In this document: positions 1 to 9,136 of the stretch, piece after piece
How positions within the stretch are numbered: the first letter of the stretch is position 1
Layout of the letters: the number at the start of each line of letters is the position of its first letter
Assembly (NCBI RefSeq): GCF_032931615.1
Contig: NZ_CP136759.1
Span: 806,001-870,000, forward strand
Source: Palleronia sp. LCG004
GTDB lineage: Bacteria; Pseudomonadota; Alphaproteobacteria; Rhodobacterales; Rhodobacteraceae
Direction: 5' to 3'
Length of the DNA stretch: 64,000 bases
Notes under the pieces: generated by a model
Databases searched by the model: none
What the model was told of the DNA's origin: nothing
The model's input: the letters and a program-made list of their open reading frames with translations, nothing else
Position numbers and translations under genes: made by a program

Positions 1-391
1 CCGCAAGGTCGAACCTCTGATCCTCGACGAAGCCCGCCGCCATCATCAGGACAAGCCATGGCATCGCCACCTGCGCGATGAGCGTGAAGACGATGAGTAT
101 GCTCGCGAGCCCCGTAAAGGCGTCGCGGGCGAATTCGCCCGCCCCGTCGCCCGCCTCGACCTTCTTCGAGAACATCGGCACGAAGGCCATGTTGAACGCG
201 CCCTCGGCGAAGAACCTGCGGAACATGTTCGGCAGCGAGAACGCCACGAGGAAGGCTTCGGCCACCGGTCCCGCACCCAGGGTCGCGGCGATCATAACGT
301 CGCGCGCAAAGCCCATGATGCGGCTGAGCAGGGTCCAGCTTCCCACGGTGAGGAAGCCCTTGATGAGGCGAGGTGCGGCGACGATCTTCAT
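1..391 (-). CDS. murJ: Lipid II flippase MurJ, N-terminal part (cut by window edge)
   Basis: Reading the minus strand from the ATG at 391 gives an open frame that runs off the window start (about 130 residues). It begins MKIVAAPRLIKGFLTVG and continues through SWTLLSRIMGFARDVMIA and LPNMFRRFFAEGAFNMAFVP. This is the characteristic first part of MurJ/MviN, the multi-pass inner-membrane flippase that moves lipid II to the periplasmic face for peptidoglycan synthesis. It lies directly downstream of glnD on the same strand with a 67-bp gap containing a hairpin, an order common in alphaproteobacteria. The identity is confident; only the C-terminal three quarters are missing. Confidence 0.93.
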   Translation of the reverse strand, partial: MKIVAAPRLIKGFLTVGSWTLLSRIMGFARDVMIAATLGAGPVAEAFLVAFSLPNMFRRFFAEGAFNMAFVPMFSKKVEAGDGAGEFARDAFTGLASILIVFTLIAQVAMPWLVLMMAAGFVEDQRFDLA

Positions 392-434
392 GGCGTCTCA
401 ATGCGCCCGTCGCAAAGCGGTGACAAGCGGCGGC

Positions 435-459
435 GGGAGGTTTCGCGGCGAAACCTCCC
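435..459 (-). terminator. Perfect 25-nt hairpin after glnD
   Basis: GGGAGGTTTCGC and its exact reverse complement flank a single base, and the hairpin begins at the glnD stop codon. There is no T-run on the minus strand, so it may be an attenuating or mRNA-stabilising hairpin between glnD and murJ rather than a classical terminator. Confidence 0.45.
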
Positions 460-3275
460 TATGACCGGGCGCGGGCCGCACCGGTGTCGATCGCGTGGCG
501 CAGCTTGCGTTCGAGGCTTTTCTGCTTGCTGTCGGAATAGATCTTCAGGCCGAACATGTCCTTGACGTAGAACGTGTCGACGACCTGCGCGCCGTAGGTG
601 GCGATCACCGCGCTCGCGATCGAGATGTTGGCCTCGGCCAGGGCGCGGGTGAGGTCGTGCAGGAGGCCCGGACGGTCGCGGGTATCGACCTCGATGATCG
701 TGTAGATCTCGGACCCCTCGTTGTCGAAGGCGATGTTCGTGGGGACGCGGAAATCGCGCTCGCGCTTCTTGATCTTGTCGCGGTCGTCGAGGCCCTGACG
801 TGCGATCACCTCGCCCTTGAGCGTCTTGCCGATCATCGACTTGAGACGGGGGATGCGCGCGGCATCGTAGGGGTGCCCCTCGTGGTCCTGCACCCAGAAG
901 ACCGCCGTCGCGTAGCCGTCCTTGGACGTGTAGGTGCGCGCATCGACCACGTTCGCACCGACCAGCGCGAGTGCGCCCGCAAGCCGGGAGAAGATGCCCG
1001 GATGATCGGCCATGGCGAAGCAGATCCGCGTCGCGTCGCGATCCTCGTCATCGGTGATGTCGATGCGGATCTGATCGTCCTCGATATCGCGCAGCATCTC
1101 TGCGAAGGCGCGGTGCGAGGCGACGCCGAGGCCTTGCCAGTAGGGCGGGTAATGACGCTGCATCTCGGTGCGGAGTGCCTTGCGGTCCCAGTCGGGCAGG
1201 GCGTCGCGCAGGCGGGCGCGCGCCTCGTTTCCGCGATTTTCACGATTGAGCGCCTCGAGCCCGTTCTCGAGCGCATGCGCCGTCTCGCGGTAGAGGCTGC
1301 GCAGGAGCTGCGCCTTCCAGTTGTTCCAGGTGCCGGGCCCCACGCCCCGGATGTCGCAGACCGTCAGCAGCAGCAGCAGGTCGAGCCGCTTCTTGGTGCG
1401 CACGGCCTTGGCGAAGTCGCGAACCGTCCGCGGATCGGCGAGGTCGCGCTTCTGTGCCATGTCGGACATGAGAAGGTGATAGCGCACGAGCCATTCGACC
1501 GTGTCCACGTCCTGCCGGTTCAGCCCCAGCCGGGGCGCCACCTTGCGCGCGATGCGCGCGCCCAGCACGGCGTGATCCTCGGGCCGGCCCTTGCCGATGT
1601 CGTGCAGGAGCAGGGCGAGATAGAGCACCTTGCGGTTGAACCCCTCCTCGACGATGCGCGAGGCGATCGGGAGTTCGTCCTTGAGGTGGCCCTCCTCGAT
1701 CTGGCTCATGTGGTGGACGCATTGGATCGTGTGCTCGTCGACGGTGTAGTGATGATACATGTTGAACTGCATCATCGCGACGATGGCTTCGAATTCGGGC
1801 AGGAACGCCCCGAGCACGCCCAACTCGTTCATGCGCCTCAGCGCGCGGTCGGGGCCGGGATATTTCAGGAGCAGATCAAAGAAGATCCTGACCGCCTCGG
1901 GGTCGCGGCGCATCCCGTCGTCGATGAGCGAGAGATTGGCCGAGATCGTCCGCATCGCGTCGGGATGAAGGAGATAGCCGGTCCTGAGCGCCTCGGCGAA
2001 GATGCCGAGCATGTTGAGCTTGTTCGACAGGAATGTGGCCTCGTCGCGATAGCGCAGGCGGTTCTGCACGATCGTGTAGTCGGCCTTGACCTTGCGGCGA
2101 CGGAAGAAGCCGACGAGCTTCGGCGGCTCTTTCTTGAAGTCGGCCTCGAGCGCGGTCAGCAGGATGCGCGTGAGTTCTCCCACCTTGGTCGCGTGGCGGA
2201 AATAGGCCTGCATGAAGTGCTCGACCGCGCGCCGGCCGCCGCGATCGACATATCCCATCCGCTCGGCCACCTCGACCTGGAGGTCGAAGGTGAGCTGATC
2301 CATCGCACGGCCCGTCACGAGGTGCAGATGGCAGCGGACGGCGAGGAGGAACGTCTCGGCGCGCACGAAACTCTGGAATTCCGCTTCGCTGAAGGTGCCC
2401 TTCTTCTTCACCAGATCGGCAACGTCCTGCACGTTGTTCACGTATTTCGCAATCCAGAACAGCGTCTGGAGATCGCGGAGGCCGCCCTTGCCCTCCTTCA
2501 CGTTGGGCTCGACCACATAGCGCTGTCCACCCTGGCGCTGATGGCGGGCCGTCCGCTCGTCGAGCTTGGCGCGCACGAAATCGCTGCCCGTCTCGCTGAA
2601 GAGGCGGGTCCAGAGCGCGGTCTGCAATTCCTCCGCGAGGGGCGCATGGCCCGTCAGGAAGCGGTGTTCGAGAAGGGCCGTGCGGATCGTGTAATCCTCG
2701 CGCCCGAGATGGACGCATTCGTCGATCGTGCGGCTGGCATGGCCCACCTTCAGCCGCAGATCCCAAAGGATGTAGAGCATCGATTCGATGACGCTCTCGG
2801 CCCAGCCGGTCAGCTTCCACGGGCTGACGAAAAGCAGATCGACATCGGAATGGGGACACATCTCGGCGCGGCCGTAACCGCCGACGGCGAAGACGCCCAC
2901 ATGCTGACCTTCGGTCGGGTTCGCGAGCGGATGAAGATACGTGACGGCCACGTGATGGACCATCTCGACCAGCCGGTCGGTCAGATAGGAATAGGCCGAG
3001 ACGGTCTTGCGCGCATCGAGAGGCGCTTCGGCGAAGGCCTCGGCGATCGCGTCGCGGCCGCGCGCGCGCGCCGATTTCAGATGCGCGACGGTGACCTTGC
3101 GGATTTCGGCGGGATCGCCCGCATCCTCGATCGCGGTCGTGAGTGCGGCGAGGATACGCGGGCGGTCGAAGATACGCTCGACCGGGCAAATGAGATCGCC
3201 CGGATCGCGATGCGTGTCGTCGGGTCCGGCCGGTTCAGAAACCGGCGCGGCCGAGGCGTCTGGGAGCAGGGTCAA
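459..3275 (-). CDS. glnD: Bifunctional uridylyltransferase/uridylyl-removing enzyme GlnD
   Basis: This 938-residue protein has the full GlnD architecture. A nucleotidyltransferase domain carries GGYGRAEMCPHSDVDLLF near residues 132-149, with the DxD metal ligands. An HD hydrolase domain has HDIGKG near the middle, and two ACT domains sit at the C-terminus, around ADHPGIFSRLAGAL and DRPGLLHDLTRAL. GlnD uridylylates and deuridylylates PII proteins in response to glutamine and so sets nitrogen status. The only plausible start is a TTG at 3275, since the first internal ATG is about 100 residues in. That puts the start inside the 3' end of the upstream lipoprotein gene (41-bp overlap), which implies cotranscription. 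The start is uncertain; the function is not. Confidence 0.95.
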   Translation of the reverse strand: MTLLPDASAAPVSEPAGPDDTHRDPGDLICPVERIFDRPRILAALTTAIEDAGDPAEIRKVTVAHLKSARARGRDAIAEAFAEAPLDARKTVSAYSYLTDRLVEMVHHVAVTYLHPLANPTEGQHVGVFAVGGYGRAEMCPHSDVDLLFVSPWKLTGWAESVIESMLYILWDLRLKVGHASRTIDECVHLGREDYTIRTALLEHRFLTGHAPLAEELQTALWTRLFSETGSDFVRAKLDERTARHQRQGGQRYVVEPNVKEGKGGLRDLQTLFWIAKYVNNVQDVADLVKKKGTFSEAEFQSFVRAETFLLAVRCHLHLVTGRAMDQLTFDLQVEVAERMGYVDRGGRRAVEHFMQAYFRHATKVGELTRILLTALEADFKKEPPKLVGFFRRRKVKADYTIVQNRLRYRDEATFLSNKLNMLGIFAEALRTGYLLHPDAMRTISANLSLIDDGMRRDPEAVRIFFDLLLKYPGPDRALRRMNELGVLGAFLPEFEAIVAMMQFNMYHHYTVDEHTIQCVHHMSQIEEGHLKDELPIASRIVEEGFNRKVLYLALLLHDIGKGRPEDHAVLGARIARKVAPRLGLNRQDVDTVEWLVRYHLLMSDMAQKRDLADPRTVRDFAKAVRTKKRLDLLLLLTVCDIRGVGPGTWNNWKAQLLRSLYRETAHALENGLEALNRENRGNEARARLRDALPDWDRKALRTEMQRHYPPYWQGLGVASHRAFAEMLRDIEDDQIRIDITDDEDRDATRICFAMADHPGIFSRLAGALALVGANVVDARTYTSKDGYATAVFWVQDHEGHPYDAARIPRLKSMIGKTLKGEVIARQGLDDRDKIKKRERDFRVPTNIAFDNEGSEIYTIIEVDTRDRPGLLHDLTRALAEANISIASAVIATYGAQVVDTFYVKDMFGLKIYSDSKQKSLERKLRHAIDTGAARARS

Positions 3276-4416
3276 GAACCACCACCTGATTGTTCTGGAT
3301 CTGGGCCACGGTCAGCGCGCGCTGGTTGGTACCGTCGGGCAGCAGGCGGAACACGCCATAGGCCCCCGCAAAGCCCGACCCCTGGGTGAGGGCGGAGGAA
3401 GTCAGCGCATCGGAGCGTCCCTCGGCCAGAAGCGATCCGACCGCCTGGACGCCGTCATAGGCGAGACCGGCCAGCGGATGCGGTGCCTCGCCATAGGTCT
3501 GGGTATAGCGGGCCTCGAAGGCGTTCAGCACCGACATGTCCGGCATGGTGAAGAGGCCGTTCTGCAGGCCCGGAAGGCTCAGGGCCTGGGGCACGGCGTT
3601 CCAGCGGGTCAGACCGAGATAGCGGTATTGCTGCGGGTCGATGCCGTTTTCGGGCAGGACGCTCGCCACGAGGGGAAGGTCGCTGTCGACATTGGCGGTG
3701 AGGAAGACCGTGTCGGCCCCGGTCTGGCGGACCGCCTCGGCGATGCGGGGACCGGCGGAGGTGATTCCCTCCTGCGAGAGGGCGTAGGACTGGACGGTGG
3801 CGACGCTCATCCCCGCGCGCTGGGCCGCGCCGACGATGGCGTCCCGACCGGCCTGTCCGGCCACGTCGCCCGCATGGACGACCGCGACGCTCGACCGGCC
3901 CTGTCCGCGGGCATAGCCGACGAGGCGGTTCGCGACGTTGTCGAAGGTCTGGCCGAGGATATAGACGTTGCCGCCGGCGACGGCGGTGTTGTTGGAGAAT
4001 GCCAGCACGTTGACGCCGCTTCCGGAGACGGCGGGCACCACGGCCGAGACCGACTGGGTGTAGAGCGGACCGAGGATGATCTGCGCGCCTTCGGCGACGG
4101 CGCGGCGCGCGGCACCTCCGGCCCCTTCGGGCGTGCCTTGCGTGTCGTAGACGGCGAGGTCGATCTGCGCGCCGCGCACGTCGGCCACCGCCATCCGTGC
4201 CGCGTTCTCGAGCGAGCGGCCGACGACGCCGCCGCCGCCGGAAGCGCCGCTCGGCACCAGAAGGGCCACGCGGACGGGCGCGGAGGTGTCGACGCTCGGC
4301 CCCTGATTGCCGCGCGATACCGTTCCGGGCGCGCAGGCGGCGAGCGCCACGCCCGCGAAACAGACCAGCGCCGCGCGCGTGATGGGTTTGCGCATGGCGC
4401 GCAGCGAAGCAAACAT
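3235..4416 (-). CDS. Penicillin-binding protein activator-like lipoprotein (periplasmic binding fold)
   Basis: The product is about 393 residues, beginning MFASLRAMRKPITRAALVCF with a lipobox ending GVALAAC, so it is a predicted lipoprotein. The body has the Leu/Ile/Val-binding type I fold seen in the LpoA/YraM family: VRVALLVPSGASGGGG, QIILGPLYTQSVSAVVPA, VLAFSNNTAVAG and LAGLAYDGVQAVGSLL. LpoA-type proteins activate peptidoglycan synthases, which is an inference from the family. The ATG at 4416 was chosen because a GGGGG stretch lies just upstream; an ATG at 4395 is an alternative and gives a more typical signal peptide. The gene is divergent from rsmI, the same pairing as yraM/rsmI in other proteobacteria, and overlaps glnD. 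Confidence 0.85.
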   Translation of the reverse strand: MFASLRAMRKPITRAALVCFAGVALAACAPGTVSRGNQGPSVDTSAPVRVALLVPSGASGGGGVVGRSLENAARMAVADVRGAQIDLAVYDTQGTPEGAGGAARRAVAEGAQIILGPLYTQSVSAVVPAVSGSGVNVLAFSNNTAVAGGNVYILGQTFDNVANRLVGYARGQGRSSVAVVHAGDVAGQAGRDAIVGAAQRAGMSVATVQSYALSQEGITSAGPRIAEAVRQTGADTVFLTANVDSDLPLVASVLPENGIDPQQYRYLGLTRWNAVPQALSLPGLQNGLFTMPDMSVLNAFEARYTQTYGEAPHPLAGLAYDGVQAVGSLLAEGRSDALTSSALTQGSGFAGAYGVFRLLPDGTNQRALTVAQIQNNQVVVLDPAPRRLGRAGF

Positions 4417-4505
4417 GGTAGGGAACCCCCGGAAAGATCGACGTGAACTGAACTCGAGGATCACGATATGCTCAACGGCCGGATGTGTAAATCGGCAGCG
4501 CCCGC

Positions 4506-5360
4506 ATGAGCGGCGAGACCCGGGCACTGGCACCCGGTCTCTACCTCGTGGCGACGCCGATCGGGACGGCACGCGATATCACGCTGCGCGCGCTCGACGT
4601 GCTGCGCGATGCCGACATCCTGCTGGCCGAGGATACCAGGACGCTTCGCAAGCTCATGGAGATCCACGGAATTCCGCTGGGCGGCCGGAGGCTCTGGGCC
4701 TATCACGACCATAACGGTGCGTCGGTCCGGCCGAAGATCGTGGAGCTCGTCTCGGAAGGGGCGTCCGCCGCCTTCGCATCGGATGCCGGGATGCCGATGA
4801 TCGCCGATCCGGGATTCGACCTTGCCCGCGCGATGACCGAGCGGGGGCTTTCGGTCACGACCGCGCCGGGGGCATCGGCCCCGTCGGTCGCGCTGGCGCT
4901 TTCGGGGCTGCCGACGGATCGCTATCTTTTCGCGGGGTTCCTGCCCGCAACGGCATCGGCGCGAGAGGCCGCGCTGACCGAGCTTGCCGATGTGCCCGCG
5001 ACTCTCGTTTTTTTCGAGACGGCAAAGAGATGCGAGGCGATGCTCACGTCGGTTCTCGGCAAGCTCGGCGATCGTGAGGCAGCCCTGTGCCGGGAGTTGA
5101 CCAAGAGGTTTGAGGAGGTGCGCCGGGGGAGGCTTTCCGAGTTGATCGAAGGGTGCGAGACCGATCCGCCGCGCGGTGAGATCGTCATCGTCGTCGACAG
5201 GTCGCGGGAGACGACGACCGAAGCCGACATGGAGGAGGCGTTGCGCCGCGCGCTCGACACGATGGGCGTAAAGGATGCGGCGGCCTTCGTCGCCGAGGGG
5301 TACGGCGTGAAGAAACGGGACGCATACCAGATGGCGCTTCGTCTCAAGTCCGGGGAATAA
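4506..5360 (+). CDS. rsmI: 16S rRNA (cytidine1402-2'-O)-methyltransferase RsmI
   Basis: This 284-residue protein of the tetrapyrrole-methylase fold shows LYLVATPIGTARDITLRALD at the N-terminus, LLAEDTRTLRKLM, SDAGMPMIADPG and TAPGASAPSVALALSGLPTD. These are signatures of RsmI (YraL), which 2'-O-methylates C1402 in the ribosomal P site using SAM. Length and motif order match the family. It is divergent from the lipoprotein gene and four bases upstream of yraN, so rsmI-yraN is a likely operon. Confidence 0.95.
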   Translation: MSGETRALAPGLYLVATPIGTARDITLRALDVLRDADILLAEDTRTLRKLMEIHGIPLGGRRLWAYHDHNGASVRPKIVELVSEGASAAFASDAGMPMIADPGFDLARAMTERGLSVTTAPGASAPSVALALSGLPTDRYLFAGFLPATASAREAALTELADVPATLVFFETAKRCEAMLTSVLGKLGDREAALCRELTKRFEEVRRGRLSELIEGCETDPPRGEIVIVVDRSRETTTEADMEEALRRALDTMGVKDAAAFVAEGYGVKKRDAYQMALRLKSGE

Positions 5361-5364
5361 GAGA

Positions 5365-5715
5365 TTGGATCCGCTGAAGAACCACCTTTCAGGAGGAGCG
5401 GCGGAAGAGCAGGTGGCCCGCTGGTACGCAGATGCGGGGCACGAGGTTCTGGCACGTCGCTGGCGTGGACGATCGGGCGAGATCGACCTCGTCTGCCGCG
5501 TGGGGTCCGCGATCGTCTTCGTCGAGGTCAAGCGTGCGGCGACCCATGCGCGGGCCGCCGAGCGGATCGGACCGCGGCAGATCGCCCGCATCCTGTCTGC
5601 CGCCTCGGAATATCTGGAAGGAATGCCGGACGGACAGCGGACCGAGACGCGGTTCGATGCGGCGCTTGTCGACGGGGCGGGACAGATCGAGATCCGCGAG
5701 GCGGCCTTTCCCTGA
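5365..5715 (+). CDS. yraN: YraN/UPF0102 family endonuclease-like protein
   Basis: This 116-residue protein has the conserved RRWRGRSGEIDLVCR and IVFVEVKRA motifs, the (G)EID...EVK pattern of the Holliday-junction-resolvase-like fold. The biochemical role of YraN proteins is unsettled; association with DNA processing is inferred from the fold. The start appears to be TTG (DPLKNHLSGG follows), four bases after the rsmI stop, so the two are probably translated from one mRNA. No unusual composition. Confidence 0.88.
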   Translation: MDPLKNHLSGGAAEEQVARWYADAGHEVLARRWRGRSGEIDLVCRVGSAIVFVEVKRAATHARAAERIGPRQIARILSAASEYLEGMPDGQRTETRFDAALVDGAGQIEIREAAFP

Positions 5716-5783
5716 CGCCATTGCCCTCGGGGCGGGACTGCGCCATGTAACGGCCCGATCTCCGAGCGAAAGGGTGCCTCGAC

Positions 5784-6731
5784 ATGTCATTGAAAGTCGC
5801 GATCCAGATGGATCCGATCGGGCCCATCAACATCGACGCCGACAGCACGTTCCGCATCGCGGAAGAGGCGCAGGCCCGCGGCCATGAACTGTTCTACTAC
5901 ACGCCGGACAAGCTTGCCTGGCGGGACGGAAAGGTCACGGCGCGCGGCGCGGACCTGAAGGTGAAGCGGATCAAGGGCGACCATTTCGAGCTGGGCGAGA
6001 TGCGCGAGGCGGATCTGTCGGAGATGGACGTGGTCTGGCTGAGGCAGGATCCTCCGTTCGACATGGGCTATATCACCAGCACGCATCTGCTGGACCTGAT
6101 CCGGGACACGACACTCGTCGTCAACGATCCGTTCTGGGTGCGCAACTACCCTGAAAAGCTGCTCGTCCTCCAATTTCCGGATCTCATTCCGCCCACGCTG
6201 ATCGCGCATGATCTCGAGGCGCTGCGTGCCTTCAAGGCGGAGCATGGCGACGTGATCGTCAAGCCGCTTTACGGCAATGGCGGTGCCGGGGTGTTCCGGC
6301 TGCGGGCGGATGACGGAAATCTCGCCTCGCTGCACGAGCTTTTCGCGCTGATGAGTTCAGAGCCGCTTATCGCGCAGAAATTCCTGCCGGCCGTATCGAA
6401 GGGCGACAAACGCGTGATCCTCGTGGACGGCGAGGCGGTCGGCGCGATCAACCGCGTGCCGGCCGAGGGGCAGACGCGGTCGAACATGCATGTCGGCGGC
6501 CGTCCCGAAAAGGTCGCCTTGACCGATCGCGACCGCGAAATCTGCGCAGCGATCGGCCCGCTCCTCAAGGAACGGGGGCAGGTCTTTGTCGGGATCGACG
6601 TGATCGGCGACTACCTGACGGAGATCAACCTGACCTCTCCCACCGGGATCCAGGAACTCGAGCGGTTCGACGGCACGAACGTGACGGAGACGATCTGGAA
6701 AGCGATCGAGGGGCGTGTGGCCGCGCGCTAG
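5784..6731 (+). CDS. gshB: Glutathione synthetase
   Basis: A 315-residue ATP-grasp enzyme. [20 protein letters not shown] at the N-terminus, [43 protein letters not shown] and the C-terminal [19 protein letters not shown] are diagnostic for prokaryotic GshB. It joins glycine to gamma-glutamylcysteine in the cytosol to make glutathione. The gene has its own upstream gap after yraN and converges with the LuxR-type regulator, overlapping its stop by four bases. The ChaC-like gene at 30.4 kb would act on the same thiol. Confidence 0.96.
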   Translation: MSLKVAIQMDPIGPINIDADSTFRIAEEAQARGHELFYYTPDKLAWRDGKVTARGADLKVKRIKGDHFELGEMREADLSEMDVVWLRQDPPFDMGYITSTHLLDLIRDTTLVVNDPFWVRNYPEKLLVLQFPDLIPPTLIAHDLEALRAFKAEHGDVIVKPLYGNGGAGVFRLRADDGNLASLHELFALMSSEPLIAQKFLPAVSKGDKRVILVDGEAVGAINRVPAEGQTRSNMHVGGRPEKVALTDRDREICAAIGPLLKERGQVFVGIDVIGDYLTEINLTSPTGIQELERFDGTNVTETIWKAIEGRVAAR

Positions 6732-7342
6732 AGCACCCCGATGTTGCGCGCGCGGATCGCCGCCTGGGTGCGGTTGCTGGCCCCCAGTTTGCGGTAAAGC
6801 GCGCCGACATGAAGCTTGACCGTCGAGACGCGAATGCCGAGGACGCGGGCGATTTCCTTGTTGGAACGGCCCGCGCTCAGCTGTTCCAGGACCTGCATCT
6901 CGCGCGGCGAGAAGGTGAGGTCCTGCACGGGGGCGTCGGCCGTCTCGGGCTGAATATGTTCCGCGGGGGGATAGTAGGTGCCGCCGTCCGCAATCTCGAG
7001 GACCGTCGAGACGATCTCGCTCCCGCCGAGGGTCTGCGGCACGACGCCTGCCGCGCCTGCCTCTCTCGCATGGGTCACGAGGGGTTCGGTGGCTCGTTCG
7101 GTGACGAGGACGACCCGACTGGCATTCGGTCGCGCAACGAGCTGTTTCAGCCCGGTAAGACCGAGCATGCCTTCGACAGCGATGTTGAGCATCACCAGAT
7201 CGTAGACCTTCTCGCCGTCGAGCTTGTCGAGCGCCTGATCGAGCGTGTCGGCACAATCGACGTCGCATTCGTGCTCGGTCACGAGATGATGCGCGAAGAG
7301 ATCTCTCAGGAGAAGGGCGTTGCAGGCTATCAGGATCTTCAT
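6728..7342 (-). CDS. LuxR-family response regulator with atypical receiver
   Basis: About 204 residues starting [20 protein letters not shown]. It has an N-terminal receiver-like domain and a C-terminal GerE/LuxR helix-turn-helix ([41 protein letters not shown]). At the beta3 position where receivers carry the phosphoryl-accepting Asp, the sequence reads [11 protein letters not shown], with Asn in its place. The acidic pair after beta1 is also lost (ACNALLLRD). It is therefore probably not controlled by ordinary phosphotransfer. The ATG at 7342 was chosen over an upstream in-frame start because the receiver fold begins there. It is a single gene with no adjacent histidine kinase. Confidence 0.88.
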   Translation of the reverse strand: MKILIACNALLLRDLFAHHLVTEHECDVDCADTLDQALDKLDGEKVYDLVMLNIAVEGMLGLTGLKQLVARPNASRVVLVTERATEPLVTHAREAGAAGVVPQTLGGSEIVSTVLEIADGGTYYPPAEHIQPETADAPVQDLTFSPREMQVLEQLSAGRSNKEIARVLGIRVSTVKLHVGALYRKLGASNRTQAAIRARNIGVL

Positions 7343-7523
7343 CGTCTCGCTTTCCCGGTTTAGGTGCCGCGAGCCTCCCTGCAGCAACGTAACCTTAGAA
7401 TTCGAGACAAATTTAATCTATCCGAGTTTGGACTCTTGGCTAATTGGTTAGCGCTCGCGAATGCTGCCACGCGAAGATCCGCCGCAACCGAGGCGGGAGA
7501 TCGCGTGGCAGTTTCCCGTCGCG

Positions 7524-8102
7524 TTACCTCTTGCGGTCGCGGCGCGACGACATCGGCTGGAACGCGACGCCTACATGCGCCTCGCAATAGGGCTTTCCGG
7601 CCTGGGTGGGCAGACCGCAGAACCAGAAGTTCTCGGTGGCGGGATCGCCGACCGGCCACTTGCAGGTCCTTTCGGTCAGCTCCATCAGGCTGAGTTTCTT
7701 GGCGGATTTCTCGACCTCGCGGACGGAGGCCAGCGCTTCGGGGCTGATCTCGTTGGCGGAGGGCTGCGGCGGCAGGGGCTGACCCGCGGGGATGATCGCG
7801 CGCCTGTTGGATTGCGGCGGGCTCGCCGACTGGGTCGAGGGCTCCTCGGGTTCGTCCTCCACCTCGGGCTCGGGTTCGGGCTGCGGTTCGGGCGGAGGGG
7901 TCGGCGCGACATCCGCGACCTTGGTCTCCTCCTCGATCGCCTTCTCGAGAATGCCATTGCGGTTCGACAGGCCCAGCCGGTGCACCTTGCCGATCACCGC
8001 GTTCCGGGTCACGCCGCCCAGTTCCTTGGCGATCTGGCTGGCCGACTGGCCCTCGTTCCACATTCTCTTGAGCGTTTCGACACGTTCGTCGGTCCAGGAC
8101 AT
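7524..8102 (-). CDS. gcrA: Cell-cycle regulator GcrA
   Basis: A 192-residue protein beginning MSWTDERVETLKRMWNEGQS, then ASQIAKELGGVTRNAVIGKV: the N-terminal helix-turn-helix of GcrA. A Pro/Glu-rich linker (PPPEPQPEPEPEVEDEPEEP) follows, then the C-terminal segment CKWPVGDPATENFWFCG...PYCEAH that binds the sigma-70 domain in Caulobacter GcrA. GcrA works with CcrM methylation at GANTC sites to control cell-cycle promoters. The ATG at 8102 is the only start consistent with the family N-terminus. It is divergent from the ABC-2 permease gene. Confidence 0.95.
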   Translation of the reverse strand: MSWTDERVETLKRMWNEGQSASQIAKELGGVTRNAVIGKVHRLGLSNRNGILEKAIEEETKVADVAPTPPPEPQPEPEPEVEDEPEEPSTQSASPPQSNRRAIIPAGQPLPPQPSANEISPEALASVREVEKSAKKLSLMELTERTCKWPVGDPATENFWFCGLPTQAGKPYCEAHVGVAFQPMSSRRDRKR

Positions 8103-8228
8103 GGTCGGCCCCTCGATTGCAAAGGCGAGGCGCGATTTCTTCGCCTCGCCTTGAGATTTCGTTGGAGCGCCTATTCTAATCACGACCGCGCCAGATACAA
8201 GCGACGCTGTCCAAGGGGAAAGATCGAC

Positions 8229-9032
8229 ATGGCACAGACCGACGAGATGGGCGTCCGGCGTTTCGGACGCTGGAACAGGACCGGAACCGCGACGCTCGCC
8301 CATCGCGAATGCCGACGCTTCATGTCGATCTGGAGCCAGACCGTCATGGGGCCGCTCATCAATGCGGGGCTGCTTCTCGCCGTCTTCGCGATCGCGATCG
8401 GGCCAACGCGCGGCGACGTGATGGGGGTGAGCTATGTCCACTTCATCGCGCCGGGCCTGCTGATGATGACCGTCATCCAGAACAGTTTCGCCAACACGTC
8501 TTCCTCGCTTCTTGCCGCGAAGGTGCAGGGCAACATCGTGGACACGCTGATGCCGCCGCTGTCGCCGATGGAGCTTCTGGTGGGGTATCTTGCGGGCGGG
8601 CTCGCGCGCGGGGCGCTCGTCGGGCTGGTGATCGGGGTGGTGATGCTGGTGCTTCTCGGGACCGGGATGGCCCATCCGCTGTGGTTTCTGGTCTTCCTGA
8701 CGCTCGGTGGTCTGATGATGGGGGCGCTCGGCATCCTCGCGGGGATCGTTGCCAACAAGTTCGACCAGATGTCGGCGATCACGAATTTCATCATCACGCC
8801 GCTGAGTTTCCTGTCGGGCACGTTCTACTCGATCGAGGCGTTGCCGGATGCGTTGACCACCGCCGCGCATTTCGATCCGATCTTCTATCTGATCGACGGC
8901 GCGCGCTACGGAACGCTCGGGGTTTCCGATACTTCGCCGTGGCTCGGTCTTGCGGTCTGTCTGGGCGTGACGGCCGCGCTTTCAGGCTTGGCGCTGCGCT
9001 GGTTCCGGAGGGGTTACCGCCTGAAATCGTGA
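8229..9032 (+). CDS. ABC-2 type transporter permease
   Basis: A 267-residue integral membrane protein with about six hydrophobic segments and the ABC-2 signatures YVHFIAPGLLMMTVIQNSFA, AKVQGNIVDTLMPPLSPMEL and ITPLSFLSGTFYSIEALP. Such permeases pair with an ATPase to export polysaccharide, drugs or lipids. No ATPase gene lies next to it on either side, so the partner must be encoded elsewhere. The substrate cannot be told from the sequence. The ATG at 8229 follows a GGGGAAAGATCGAC ribosome-binding region. Confidence 0.9.
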   Translation: MAQTDEMGVRRFGRWNRTGTATLAHRECRRFMSIWSQTVMGPLINAGLLLAVFAIAIGPTRGDVMGVSYVHFIAPGLLMMTVIQNSFANTSSSLLAAKVQGNIVDTLMPPLSPMELLVGYLAGGLARGALVGLVIGVVMLVLLGTGMAHPLWFLVFLTLGGLMMGALGILAGIVANKFDQMSAITNFIITPLSFLSGTFYSIEALPDALTTAAHFDPIFYLIDGARYGTLGVSDTSPWLGLAVCLGVTAALSGLALRWFRRGYRLKS

Positions 9033-9136
9033 TCGAACGCCCCTCAAAGGGGCTGTTCAGGGTTTGAGAACGTCCTAAGGTTGAAGGGTTCGGTCGCGTC
9101 ACGCGGCGCGACCCCCATGCTGGAGGAGGTTCGCGC

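Noticed and set aside
495..3389. Very long plus-strand open frame (964 codons) opposite glnD
   Set aside because: It is the antisense shadow of glnD. Low-complexity Asp/His/Leu composition, no domain, and the minus strand carries the clear enzyme motifs.
7360..8061. Minus-strand frame overlapping gcrA
   Set aside because: It is an alternate frame of gcrA with Arg/Pro/Gly-rich nonsense composition.
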